Of a DNA stretch of 64,000 bases, positions 47,293 through 59,746 are shown in pieces (positions within the stretch are counted from its first letter, which is position 1; each line of letters starts with the position of its first letter). The position numbers were made by a program, and so were the translations under genes. The notes under the pieces were generated by a model, which had not been told where the DNA came from, searched no databases, and worked only from the letters and a program-made list of their open reading frames with translations. Origin of the DNA: Crocodylus rhombifer (Eukaryota; Chordata; Crocodylia; Crocodylidae); contig JAVSML010024434.1 in assembly GCA_038503035.1 (NCBI GenBank), positions 660,177 through 724,176 of the forward strand, written 5' to 3'.

Positions 47293-48147
47293 CAGGGTGA
47301 CTTTGATTTAAATTAAATCAATTTAAATCCCAATATAAATCACTGGTCAGGAAGCCTTGATTTAATTATTGTTTTCTACAAAAAGTGCATTCTTGTTGTT
47401 TGATATAACCTTAATACATATGATTCACAACTCAGAGACAGATGTACAGTAGATAGATGTAGGTTTCATTTTTAGAAGGTACACACTATGCATTTTAAAG
47501 CAGTGATTTATTTTGATATTTTTTTGGATTAATTTTGCAGCTACATCAGAAAACTGAATTGTGATTTAACTTCTTGAAACTTTGCACTTTTAGAGAGAGG
47601 TAAGGGCTTGACTGTGCATAAAAACTTGCAGAAAAACAACAGGGTTGACGGGTAGGTAATCAGGTCTGTTATCTCTCATTTCCATATACTGCTGTTAACG
47701 AGGATGTTCTCTCTCAAGGCACAAATCCACCATTTGAGAACTGAAACTAAGCATCACAGAGATTCTTAATGAGATCTTTAGACTGAGTACTGAGTCCCAT
47801 TGGGTAGAGTGGTTTTCTTTAATCTTTACTAATCTACAGGAGCCTGTGGGAACGTGGGAAGACTGGGCCTCTAATATAGTCCATGGCCTGTTGTGACCTA
47901 TTTATATTTTTTTTCTATAATGGTTACATGAATATATGGTCTCAAATAGTATATAATTAGAAGTTATAATCCCTATTCCATGATGATATCTTTGAGCTTT
48001 AATATATCTTAAAATTAAACTATCTTTATATAGTTTTTTTTAAAATCTTAACAAAAATATGATTCAATTTTAAAAATCTTATTTACATTTTTAAAAATCC
48101 ATTTTTTATTATTTATTTTTTTTAATTGTTGACTTTTATCCACACTT
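47293..48147. mobile_element. Non-autonomous hAT-like transposon with perfect 8 bp TSD
   Basis: The element is 855 bp and AT-rich. It starts CAGGGTGACTTTGATTTAAA and ends GACTTTTATCCACACTT; the ends are a degenerate inverted pair (CAGGGTGA against AAGTGTGGATAAAAGTC). An exact 8 bp direct repeat ATCTGCAG flanks it (47285-47292 and 48148-48155). Repeated GATTTAAAT motifs lie at the left, with TTTTTAAAAATC at the right. There is no coding capacity. Confidence 0.88.
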
Positions 48148-48588
48148 ATCTGCAGCATGTTTTACAGCCTGTGGGTATCTCATAAATCATCTCCAACACT
48201 TAAAACTGCTATGAGTACTAGAGAGGAGAGCAACAAATCCACATTGTGTCTGGGAAGACCAGGAGCCAGAGTCTGCTCTGTTATACTGGTATCAATCCAG
48301 TGTAATCCCAGTGCTCACTTCTCTGACTCTCTTGTGCAGGTTACTGACTGGGTGGGGGGTGCTTTTTAGGATAAGGATTGAAGCAAAAGGAGGAAGGTCA
48401 TGGCCAAAAGACTGGGATGTCTCCGGGCCAACTGCCCTGTTTGGTTCAACAATGTCTCTATTACCCTTTAGGTAGAATAGCTTTGCCATGTGGCACCAGG
48501 CAAGTAGTAAAGAATGCTCATTCCTTTCCTCCTTCACAAATGAGATTTACCAATAAACTACAAGGAAGCCAATTATGCTGCAGACAGG

Positions 48589-48693
48589 TCAGCGCAGGTT
48601 GGAGCAGCCTGCACTTTCTGCCGGCTCACAAGCTGCGTAACACAGGGGTAAGAGGAGAAATAACAAGCACACGGATAGTGTCGATGCTGCCAT
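48589..48693 (-). other. 34-codon frame with a signal-peptide-like start (candidate exon)
   Basis: The frame starts at an ATG with a good context (A at -3, G at +4). It reads MAAST, then a 12-residue Leu/Cys/Val/Phe-rich core, then PLCYAACEPAES and a stop at 48589-48591. This is a textbook signal peptide layout with a possible cleavage after C-Y-A or C-Y-A-A. A GTGAGC donor motif at 48629-48624 would cut it after 64 bases, in phase 1. That layout is common for signal-peptide exons of small secreted proteins. A palindromic CRE, TGACGTCA, lies at 48741-48748, about 48 bp upstream. I could not find a partner exon. It may equally be chance. Confidence 0.25.
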
Positions 48694-48740
48694 GTTTCCA
48701 TTGTTGAACTGCCACTCAAACACCTTGTTAGGCATGGGTG

Positions 48741-48748
48741 TGACGTCA
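48741..48748. promoter_or_regulatory. Consensus CRE palindrome TGACGTCA
   Basis: An exact CREB/ATF-type palindrome outside any CpG island. It sits 48 bp upstream of the ATG at 48693 of the minus-strand candidate exon. An 8-base match alone is weak evidence of function. Confidence 0.35.
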
Positions 48749-50614
48749 GATGCATGTCTAACAAACTCTGCTGTCACTCAAAACCCTTTTAACAAATGGA
48801 GATGGTGACAGCTTGCAATGCGGTGCTCCAGCCCTCCCCAGTGTTTTCTTTTTTTAAACACGAAGATTAAAAATTAAAATTTCTGGTCAGCTACAACTCT
48901 CCCTGGCAAGGAGCTCACAGCTGTGGCTGTCATGGTTTATAATGTTGCATCGTATGGGGAAAATTAACTACAAATGGAATCTCTATGTGCTCTAATGAGC
49001 TGGCTAGTTGTCCTCTGTGGGGCAGCATCAAAACTGTTCAACTGTGTGCCATAGTCCCCCTTACCAAAAATACCTGACAAAGATTCTCCTTTACAGCAAG
49101 TGATAAGAGTTGGTGAAGAAAGATCTGAATGCAATTCCTGGCATTATGAAGGTCCTAGTGGCCGTGGGATATAGCATAATCATAGTAGCATGAGCTATGC
49201 TGTCCCAAGGAGTCACTGTTTCTCTCTGGCTGGGAGATGGGAGGAAGGAGTCTACTATACCCATTTCCAGAGTGTCGGAGAACTTTATAAATGCCAGTGG
49301 TTAGACCTCTGCTTCTCTTCCTTCCTCCACCCCCTCTTTACTTGGGTCTTTTTCTTCTTCCTTGTGGGGATGCCAAGCCAAAGAAATGGGTTTGCACTTT
49401 GTTCCAGGAGTTCTTGGTCTGACCTGTGACACTCAGGAGAGGGCAGGTCACAGGTCTCAGAAAGGCACAAACCTCCCTCCTGTGCCACCATGCCTTGTCA
49501 CTGTGCAGCTCATTCCATGAAGCAGCGAGGGAGGAGGGCAGCCTCCAGCTCTCCTGCTCCCTCTCAAGTTGTTCCCCTTTTCTCCTTTATCTCATGCAGT
49601 GCCAGATCTCAGGGACTGTAATATTTTCTTCAGCATGTTAGCAAATCCTCCTCATGCTCCAGGAGGTCACCTTCCTTAATCTATGATGTCTGATTGCATA
49701 ACAGTGATACCGAACAAATAGCTTACATTTCATCTTCATTTCCTTTCATCTCAAGTGCCAAATGAATTCCTGGACAGTCACTGCTTCAGCACAGGGCTGG
49801 GGTCATGCACTGGCCACATTAACTTTAAAAAGGAGTCATATGAAATGGGCTAAAAGGAGGAAATATGAACTTGGTTCCAAAGTCTCTGTTGCAGCAGCCA
49901 AGCCAGTGAAGGGTCCCAGAGCAGAACTGCCACTTGCAATTTCAGATGCTCAAATATCAATCTGCCCTCTTTCCCCCCCTCCCCCTGTGCCCAATTCTAT
50001 AATTAAGGGCAGTGATCAATTCTCATTACTCAGCCTTCGACAACACCCGCACTCTGCATTCAGTCCAGGTGCCCAGGGGAGAGGACAAGTGCAAGAATCT
50101 AAATGGATACAATAGTTAGGTAATTCTGGTCCCTATATAATGGGCATTGACAAATGAGAGAGAAAGCACTCAAGACTCTGGGAAAATGAGTTCCCTGATC
50201 AATACTTCATTAATGTATAAATATGCAGAGCCCTGTTCTCAGAAGAAGTGCTAGCCCCAGCTTTACTTGGCCTAAACAAGTTCAGGGCTTTGATGAGAGG
50301 CAGTATAGGCTAGTAAGTAAGAGATCACAGGTTTCTGTTCCTTGCTCTGTCACAATTCCCCATATGACCTTTGACCAGTCACACAGATTGTCTGTTTGCA
50401 CACTCAGCTCCTCTGTGCACACGGGTGATGTTTTCAAAAGTGCTTTGGGGGCTTAGCAAGCTTAGTCCCATTTCCAGAAGTGACAAAGAGCCAGTAAAGC
50501 AGTCCACTTGCTGTAACAGCATACCAGGCAGCCTGATCAAAAGCACTCTGAAGTTAATGATAGTCTATCTCCTGATTCTGGCTTAGGCCGAAGCATACCT
50601 GAAAACTGGAACAT

Positions 50615-50705
50615 AGGATTATTATTATTGCTGTAGCTCCTAGAGGTCTTAAACCTGCTGTACCAGGTGCTGCAAAAATACAAAGGAAACTACAATCCCT
50701 ACTAT
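50615..50705 (+). repeat. Ancient interspersed repeat remnant
   Basis: ATTATTATTGCTGTAGCTCC, then GTACCAGGTGCTGCAAAAAT, then ACTACAATCCC resembles a widespread sauropsid repeat. In that repeat a GCTGTAGCACCTAG segment precedes a GTGCTGTACAAAC segment. Family name not assigned. Confidence 0.45.
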
Positions 50706-52098
50706 AAAGATGAGCTCTGATCAGGTCTGGCTAATGCTGTAAGAGATTTCTGGGGTTTATGACCTGGGAATGAAAATGCACTCCCTGCAAAAAAATCCCA
50801 TTTAGCATGCAGTTCTCAGTGCAGACTGACCAGCTTGTGTGTTTGGAGAACAAAAGGCGATGCGACATATGAGTCTCCTCTCTCTGGCGCTGACTCACAG
50901 CTCCTACACAATCGCTGTCAAAGCCCTCAATGCAATTCCAAGCCAATGCATAAACAACCCAGAGTCAACCATTTCTAGCTCTGCAACACAGAAGACAGTG
51001 TCTTAATGGTGCACTCTAAACACTGGCAAGTGCTAGCCTTGTGGGGCAATGGGGTCATCACAGGCAGCAGGAAGACTGAAAAAGCACTTTGGAGCAGGGC
51101 GCTCCATCTCCCAGGCCCTAGCAAGCAAGGCTCTGTACCATGTTGGCTAACACTTTTAAAGGTCTAGCATAAACAATACAGCCTTAAATGTATAAGAGGA
51201 ACCCAGGCTTTAATTTGCTCAGCTTAGCACATGTTCAAGTCTACCCTACTTTGTCTATGCTTGGTGTTTAGAACATGCTAGCTCACAAGTCTTAGCTAAC
51301 AGCACACCTCTGGGTCTGATGTTTGATTCTTGGGTTTAAAAGATGAAGGAATATTCCAGGCTTCTCTGCATTACAGGGCTACTGCTGCCACAGCTATGTC
51401 AGCAGAGGGACAGGGGCAAACCCCCTCCTGGTGATGTGACATAGGAGCAGAAGGGGTTGTTCTTTCTGCTTCTTTCCACCACCTCCCTGTCTGCTGACAG
51501 AAACTGTCTTCTGTCAGCATAACTGTGTCCAGACAGGGCGGGTTGTCCGCACAACTACTTCGGCAACACTTTGTACTGTGGACCAAACTGCCAGCATCAA
51601 TACTTTACTTGGAATTAGTGCATCTAGCGATTCAGTCCCAAATGGAATATGGGCTACTGTCAGCAATTTTATATTCCCTTTTTATTTTTGTAAAGGCACC
51701 CAGAAACCTAAGAGACTGGAACTGGATTCCTCGTCTGGTTGGTAGTGAGAGAAACTCTTCACCATTACACAGTTGTTTGAGAGATTGGTTGGTCTCAATC
51801 CTGACTGAACATCATGAAACCCACAATTGGCAGCTTGGCTGCCGTAGTCCGTTAACACACTAAAGACTAGTTAGGTTATAGAGACCAAACTGCACCCTTA
51901 AACCAGTTGAGATATGTGTACTTCTGTATAACCATCGGGGCAATATAAAAGGGTTTAGTGGCTGGGTAGCCTACTCACTTAAGAGTGCACACTGATATAT
52001 TTAATATCAGCAGCCTGTGGAAATGATTTCCACAAACAAATTCAAGCCAGTGACCTATAGAAGTGAAAGGCTCCATGACTGATTACCATTGCTTACAC

Positions 52099-52351
52099 CA
52101 GGGGTGGCCAGCCTGCAGCACGTGTGCCACAAATGGCATGGGCAGCCTGTGTGTGTGATACACAGCAGATCAGGGAGGGGGCAGGCAGCAGAGCAGCAGA
52201 TAGAGCAGAAAACAGAAAGAAGAGCAGCATATAGGGCAGGGAGCAGAAAGCAGAGCAACAGACCAGGCAGGGGAAGGAGAATTGGAGTGGCACACGGTGA
52301 GGGTACGTGGCTTATTTGTGGCACATTGGCCAAAAAGGTTTGCCCCCACTG
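52099..52351. mobile_element. hAT-type MITE, 253 bp
   Basis: The left end CAGGGGTGGCCAGCCTGC and the right end GGTTTGCCCCCACTG form an imperfect terminal inverted repeat. The flanking 8-mers GCTTACAC (52091-52098) and GATTACGC (52352-52359) match at 6 of 8, consistent with an aged target duplication. The interior is CAGAGCAGCAGA-rich. The open frames in it, some hydrophobic on the minus strand, are a by-product of this repeat. Confidence 0.8.
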
Positions 52352-52359
52352 GATTACGC

Positions 52360-53747
52360 CATCTGGTTTGCCAGACTTCTTTTCAAGTTATGGCCAATGA
52401 CCTTCATTATCTTTTGTGTCTAGTTTATTGTAATTGAATAGTTTGCACTCTCTGCTCACTTAGCTCTGTATGTTATTGATAGGACCAGTGTCACAGTGTC
52501 AGCAACTAGGCTGGCAGGTCTCATGGGACAGCCAGGAACCATCAGCATTTAGGTCTTCCTTAGAGAATGCTTCTGTGGAGAAAGCTGAATGTGAGATGCA
52601 GAGGGAAGGGTTTGATTTTCTTGTTCCATTTCCTATTCATTTTTCTTTGGATTGTTAATCACATTTCGAATGACGGAGGATGTATTAATAGGACATTTCA
52701 ATTCATAATGTCCCCATCTCCCTTTTCTCACTGTCTTCGCTTCCTGGAACACTGAGAGCCTCCTTCATATTAATTAAAACAAATAAGATGCTCATACATC
52801 TCATTAGGGTAATTTGGAATTTAAATCCATGAGCAGTTCCTCCTAATGAATACTGTGAAGAGAGTCGGCGACAATCTCATTCCCTCCTTCCTTGTGCATT
52901 TTTGCTCAGCCTCTTCAGAATAACAATGTGCTGTAAAAGCTCAGTCCTTGGCCAGATTCCAGCTCAGGTAATAACATCCTGCCCCTAAATGCCTCCCATG
53001 CTCTCAGGAGGAAATACTATTCCTCCTCGCTAAGCTGTTGGGCAATGTTGCAGTGCACAGTTAAAGAGTTGCCATGTTCCTCCCCAGTGAGATCTTGTAG
53101 AACACGTACGGCATCTATATCTCAGGGAGTGGGAAGGCTCATTATATAATAATATATTAAGGCCTAATTTTTGCTGGGGTTCAAGCTGGTCCTTAACCCT
53201 ATGCCCTTAATTACACGTGGCTGCAGCACTGTGCCCACAGACAGATGATTAGCTATCTAATGGCTGGCACTGAAAACCAAGGTTTGCTGGAGGTCCAAAA
53301 CTGGACACGTAGTTATGTTCCAGCACAATTAGTGGCTGCTGTTTGTAAAGGCAGCCCTCACCATTTGCAGCAGGTTTGAGATCTACAGAAGGAAGGTGCC
53401 CCAGAAATGCAAAGTGCTGTTCTCAGCTCTTCTATGTGCACTGAACTCACCCCATAAAATAAGAGCTCTCTTGCATTTGACAGGGATTGTAACACCCACA
53501 CACGTGAATCGGAGCTGGAGGGGAATTTTATATATAGTTCTCTCCTTCCAGCCTTGCATTGTTCTGTTCAGGAGTCAAATCAGGTGAGTTCTAAGAGTTT
53601 GAGTTCAGCCAGAGGTTCAGAAATTCAAATGGGCAGGTGCTGTAGGATGTGCGTGACGGCGGCGGGGGAGTGGTAGCAGGGGAGGCAGAATCATTGTAGA
53701 AAACATGACCTGGAAAAGCTAACCCTCTCCTGTTTGTTGGTCAGGGA

Positions 53748-53787
<40 letters not shown>

Positions 53788-55440
53788 AAGGATTTACATA
53801 GGGTTTTGCACAGGTCAAAGAATTAGAACCAAATTCAGGGTTTTCTTAATACTCAAATTCTCTTAAAGGAAATTTCTCAATAAACAGAAACCACTACTAT
53901 TTCTTTATTCAATTAAGAGGCAGTTACCAGCAGGGATATGCCTGGGTGTTTAACTCAGCTAAGTCCCATAGTAGAAAGGGAAGTGTTTTGTCAATTAAAC
54001 CTGTGTCTGCAATTCAAGGGTGTCTTTTGCCATGGAAGTGCTTGTGGCCTCTAAGGAAGTCAAAGGCAGGGGTCAGGTGGAAGAATGGGCTAGGATGGCT
54101 CTGGGCAAGAGAAGGGGAAGCAGAGATGCAAGAGTGCTGCTCTTGGGAACAGCAAGCTGAATGAAGAATGGGAAGTTGGTGATTTCTGAGCTTAACAGTA
54201 ATGGGTAGGAGGAGAGTGATGACATGCACCTGTCATCCCAATGGAGCAGGAGAAGCCAGATTGACATGCTTTGTCCATGGACCACTCCAGGTTTGGAGCA
54301 CCCACCAAAGCCTCTGGCCAAGGCTCCTCTGGGCCTGAATTAAGAGTGTTAGCCTCAAATCTCCTAATTTAGCCAGAATCTTCTCTTTAATAGCATTCAT
54401 TCCTGCACCCATCTAGCTAAAAATAATTTAACCGCTTTGCTAATCTCATTCTATTTCAGAGGTTTGTTCCAGTTTCCTTACAGTGTAAGCTGGGATAGCA
54501 GAGGTCTGCTGTGCTCATTATACTAGATTTGGGCTTCATCTTGAGCTCCCAAGGGGATGGCTGTCTGCTCACAGCCTGCAAGATCTGCCCTCTGTCTCTC
54601 TTAGGATACACTACTGTTCCTGCCACTCAGGAGAGGTGCTGGGCTAGGGTATGGCTGTGCAGTTACCCCTTGTCCTGTTGTCTCTATTCCTTCCACTACC
54701 TCCAGGTGTTATTTACTAGACCCCAGCTGCTCATCCATCCGGCCTCCCCCATCTAGTCCCTCACATACCTGATTGCACTCATCTACCCTGCCCAGACATC
54801 CTTTCCTGACATTAATGCTGCCTCCCCATTCTCTCTGCTCCTTTAAGTCAATTTTCAAAGCCCACTGCATCAAAGAGCCTTGTAAGCTGGCATGCACATG
54901 GGCTTATGTATAAGGAAAGAACAGTTTGGAGACCATACCTCACTCCCCCCGGCAAATGCTCCATCATATTATCACCACTGTCACTTTCTAGAGTTCATTT
55001 CTCTTTCCTTTGCTTCCAGTTCCCTTGGATTGGCAGCTTTCCGGAGCTGCAGCTCTGTCTGTGTAGTTGACAAAACACCATGAATAGCCACAGCTCTGTC
55101 CAGGTCACACAGTCTGGTAACATGATCCAGATCTGCTGGTGTTAACTGCTTCAGCTCCACTCAAGTCAGTGGTACTGGGCTGGTCACAGCCTGGTGGCAA
55201 TGCTAATAATTTCCTCTACATCCTCCTGGAAAAAGTCTTTCCACAACAACAGTGACACAGCTCTCACCTTCTCTTCTGCTCTAGGTCTTGGTGCTGACAA
55301 CCCCTACTCCCCATAAAGCCCTACAAAATAAAAATAAGGAATGCAACAAAACCTAAAAGGCCAAGCAAATTCAAACCCTAACACTGCCACCCTGAGCAGA
55401 ATGTGGAATCCTGAAGGGGAGAGATGTCAGCCACTTGCTA
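52360..55440. other. Intergenic DNA, includes a possible conserved element
   Basis: No gene recognised. AT-balanced, non-repetitive sequence at about 52590-53060 has the look of a conserved non-coding element. A CA microsatellite lies at 53749-53785. Confidence 0.4.
53749..53785. repeat. (CA)n microsatellite, ~18 units
   Basis: A 37-base uninterrupted CA run. It is likely to vary in length between individuals. Confidence 0.98.
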
Positions 55441-55485
55441 CTGGGGTGTAGGTTGTTGCCATGTTGGTCTAAGGACATAAGCAGA

Positions 55486-55841
55486 CAAGGTTCTTTGGGT
55501 GGATCTGATATCTTTTATTAGACCAACTTATAACCTACCTGACATCTGACTCCCCAGATGCCTCTCCACTATTCATCCCCCTTCTCTCCCCCGCACACCT
55601 GGCCTGCCTCTCACCCATTGACTCCTCAGTCTACATCTTCACAGACTGCCTATCCTGTATGCAGCCCAGTCCAGCCTCCAGTTTCTTTACTTTTCATTCC
55701 ATCCAGGAAGAGCGCACACCAACTGCAGAAACTTCCTCAGCCTGACAAAGGTTTTTTGAACCTGAAAGCTTGCTTAATTTTTTTTTTCCAACTATTTAAG
55801 TTGGTCTAATAAAAGATATCAGATTCACCCAAAGAACCTTG
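55486..55841. mobile_element. Inverted repeat element with 45 bp arms
   Basis: The left arm (55486-55530) and the reverse complement of the right arm (55797-55841) agree at 44 of 45 bases. Both contain TCTGATATCTTTTATTAGAC in the left-arm reading. The 266 bp between them is C/T-rich at the left and ends CTGAAAGCTTGCTTAATTTT. Outside the left arm, GTAGGTTGTTGCCATGTTGG and TCTAAGGACATAAGCAGAC look like part of the same repeat family. It may be one palindromic element or two copies head to head. Confidence 0.85.
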
Positions 55842-55844
55842 TCA

Positions 55845-58800
55845 GCCACTTCCATTGATTTGACAGAGAAGAGGCTCAGGTTCCATGGGGATAGGTGGCT
55901 CTATAAAGGCCCTTGAGTGGAAAGATTTAAGGTAGCCTGTCTCTTATGCCTATGCAGAGGAAAAAGCACCAGGAGGTACATCAGCATCTCATGCTGGAGG
56001 CCACAGTGCAGGGAGGAAAGAGCATCCTCAGAGCTGTTCCTCCCCACTCTTAGGCAGGTGGAGGTAGGGATTTGGCAAGGCATAGCAAGTTGGGCATCAA
56101 ACCACACAAGTGTGCCATGGGCTGTCTGCTGTGCTGCCTACTGGGGTAGATGCTCATGCACAGAAGAAACAAAGCAGATGGTGACTCTCTCTGCATGACA
56201 ATCTGCTGCCCAAGCTGCTTTGGGGCCAAGGTAATAATGTGGTACCCCATCATGCAAGGCCGTGAGGATGCTCTTATTAGCCTAAATGATTAAATTGCCC
56301 TCTGTTGAGAGGAACAAATCTGCCAGCCAGTTCCCTTCTGTTGTGCCTTTAGCAATGAGTGCCTGGAAGGCTGGTATCCAACTTTCCAAGGGAAGCATTC
56401 AAGAAAGCACCACACTCAGAGCCATTCAGTCAGTCTGCAGGATGATTTCCGTTCCTGGTGGTTTGGTTGCTACCCAGAGATTTTCCCATGTTGCTGTCTG
56501 CTGTTGTTTGTTCCTCTGCAGCCCTTCACCCACCATTGCCCCCTGAATCCATGCCAATAGTCCACCCTCCATTTCTTCTCCATCAAAAAAATACCAAGAG
56601 CCACATGAATAAAATAATCTGCTGGAAATTACCCATCTTGAAATACTCATCCACTACAGTGATGGGGGAGAGACTGGTGCCTGCAGGAGAGAGAGATCCT
56701 GGCACTTGGGCAGTCAACATGGCTGCCCAGAAGGAGTGCCCAAGCTGGGGTAGATGTGTGTGCTGATTGCTAGGGAAGTGCCTTCTTCTCATTTGTTCAA
56801 TGCTGCTGAGGTGCTCAGCATGCTAAAAGTAAAGGCCTTTGGCATGCACATTCTCCCAGTTTGCTCAGCAAAACTGCAGTAGTTGAGTTGTCTATGAAAT
56901 CCTGGGCATGCTACTGTATACAGACCTGTCTTCCACCATTTGCAGATATGGCTCATTGGAGACAGCCGTAAAACAGGAGGCAGGAGGAAGGAGTTTGAAG
57001 ATGGCTCAGAGAGAGTGGTGAAGCCTGGAGCAGAGGGCTAGCAGCTGGGTCCCAACCACAGGTTCCATCTGTGGCCTGGACCTGCACCCCTGAGAAATGA
57101 AGAGAATAAAAGCCACCTTCTGAGAAGGCTCAGAAAGTAAATCAGTGTTTAAATGATGGTTGTATTAGGCCAGAGATACAACCTGTTCATGTCTTGCAGA
57201 GAAAGCATAAGAGCTCTTACCAGCCCAGACAGCTACACCCATCACAGCCACAGGAGGTCAAGACATATGTAGTTAACACTGCAAAGTGTGCAAATAACTC
57301 CCACCTGAGACCAGTTCACTACAGTTCTCCACAGGAGGAGGTAGGAGGATGAGGGCCCCATGCAAGCCTGCAGGGAAGTTTTTATTTCTGTTCTCTCGCA
57401 CTATATATGCCAAATTTCTTCCTCCCCCTCCTTCCTCTTATCAGGGGTTGTTCTCTCTGCCTTTAGAGTCCATAGCAGCACAAGACTCTTCCAGAAACCT
57501 TTCTGAGGGTGCTGCAGCCATACTTAAGAGGCAGCAGTGGGTAAGGTGATCCTCAAAAGACCATCTCTTTGAGCAGACCTTGATGTGAAGTGCAGTATTT
57601 ATACTTCAGTACCCATAGGGGCTAAGCATGTACTTATAATGGTCTCCTTGGCATCCCTATAGACCATGTCTCTCCATGGGAAGGATCCTCAAGGATCCCC
57701 CTCACCTATTAAAACACATGAAGTTTCAGCTTGCAGCTTCTTCCATGCAGAGCTGATTCACCATGCAGCCTGTGAATAAGTTATGTGTAACAGAAGAGCG
57801 TGGCTGCCAGAAAACATCAAATTACTTCCTTTCATCACCACAAATTAGAAACGCTCCTCCTACTGAGAGAGCCAAGCTTCACTCCAATTAAAAGTCAGCA
57901 TGGGAGTAGTTTTTCTCAGTCTCCTGAGAGCTGTGACTCCCATCACAGCACCGGCCCGTAGCAGGGCGTTCTGCTTCTGGCCCAAACAGGGAGAAGACCT
58001 TGAATCAGAGATGGAGAAGCCAATGGTCCATCTGGTACATGTCATGGTCAAGGCAGGATGGCTCCTTGCTTTCTACTTCCCTGTGCCTTCTCTAAATTAA
58101 TTTAACTGCTTGAGACTTGTCCAAGTGCAAAGGAAGTACTGCCTGCAAAGAGTAGCCACTCCTCACACCCCTCAGCCTGGTGTCATCGGTACCCTCACAG
58201 CCTGGAAGGAGCATGGGATAAACACCAGCAGGCGGGAGAGCTGACATTCCAGCCACATGTTCAGCAGAAGAGGGAGAAGCAGTCTCTGCAGTAAGGGCCA
58301 TACAATCCAAATCAACCCTACAGCAAAACCCTTGGGGCTGAGACAAGAAGAGGGGGTGTTTTAGAGCTCAGCTTGCTGCAAATGCACTGGCTTCAGACAG
58401 TAGTGGAGGAGGTGGGAGAGAAACTGCAAGCTGCGCCAGTGCCTCTAAAATACCAGGGATGTCCTTTTCCCACATCAGTCCCACATTTCTCCCTGCAATC
58501 TGTGTCGGAGCAGGAAGGCAGGAGCTGTCCTGCAGCCTTTCACAGGAGGAAGACGAGCTGTCCCTCTCAGATAGAGGGCCTGTCCAATTGCCATGCTGCT
58601 GCATCTTCATGATGGCCTGTGCTTTGGTGCGAGAACCCCATCTCACTACAGACTGTCCATAGGAGGGATCAGTTTCCCTTCTTAGCCCTGCACTTAGCAT
58701 GCATGAGAATTCAGCCAGGACCTTTCCTTACCTCTGATCAGCTTCTCGTTCTGCTGTTTTGTTTCTTAAAAAATAAACCTATGAAGCCCAGAAGCAACCA

Positions 58801-59740
58801 GGGATGTTCCTGAGGCAAGACTTAGTTTATATTCACAGTCCATTCCTCTCCCATAAGAATAAATCAGGTTAGACCTGAAGGAGAAACCTTGCATTGATCT
58901 TTAAATCAATGCAAGCAGAGACCCCACATTTATACTGCACACATAATTTTCCTTTACAGGTTTGCAAGCAATGAGAGGAGAGATGAATGTCAGCAATGAA
59001 CCACTTTGTATGTCTGTATTTATGTTGGCCAGTGTAGAGAAGGGACTGGTTTAACTATAGTGCACGCTGCTTTAATGTAGAAGCGATGTGTCTGTAATGT
59101 AAAGGCCTCTATGGTGCTGCTTACCTCCCCTGAGCAGGACACCGTGACACAGTGCTGTGAGAACAGGGTATAGCACAGTGGAAGAGAAGCAAAACTTACA
59201 GGTATAAACACAGCAGCCCTGTGTTGCTCTGCTACTGCAACTCTGAGGGCTGGTTCAGGAAAATTAACTGGTGAAGCCTGGAGTTCATGTACCCTGAAGC
59301 AGACAGTTCAGACATATTTGTGGGATGACATTAAAATAGAGACTGAGGTGATAGCAGAAGATCACTCTTCTGGAAGGAAAACTATCCCAAAAAAGAAAGG
59401 GCATATAGAGAATTAACTTTCCATTGAAGAAGTCAAGTTGGTGAATCCTCCCAGCTAAGGGAAAAAGAAAAAATAGCAGATAGAGAAGCAGAAAAGTGGT
59501 TTAAAGGTACTACTGCTGCCTAAGTGTCTGAGTTGCTGGCTCAAACTGAATGGCTCCTCAAGCCAGATTTTGGAGCCAGTTAAGTGTTTGCTTGCTCCTC
59601 ACACTTGTGTGTATGACAATCACAAGCGTACCTGTAACCTAGGTAACTATGAATGTGAATTGCTGGTGATATTTCTTCTGAATTGCTGCATGTACAGTTA
59701 TCTGGTAGTCAATGGCAAGTGAAGGGCACAATGACACACT
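55845..59740. other. Intergenic unique DNA
   Basis: No gene, RNA gene or clear repeat. The open frames are short and unlike known proteins. Confidence 0.45.
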
Positions 59741-59746
59741 GACTTA

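Larger units (their letters stand above)
48156..52090. other. Intergenic DNA with weak ancient repeats
   Basis: I see no confident gene. A MIR-like remnant lies at about 50300-50460 (TAGGCTAGTAAGTAAGAGATC, CCTTTGACCAGTCACACAG). Another old repeat lies at about 50615-50705 (ATTATTATTATTGCTGTAGC, TACCAGGTGCTGCAAAAATA). The rest appears unique. Confidence 0.45.

Noticed and set aside
52055..52333. Hydrophobic minus-strand frames resembling membrane proteins
   Set aside because: They are inside the hAT MITE and come from its CAGAGCAG-rich interior read in reverse.
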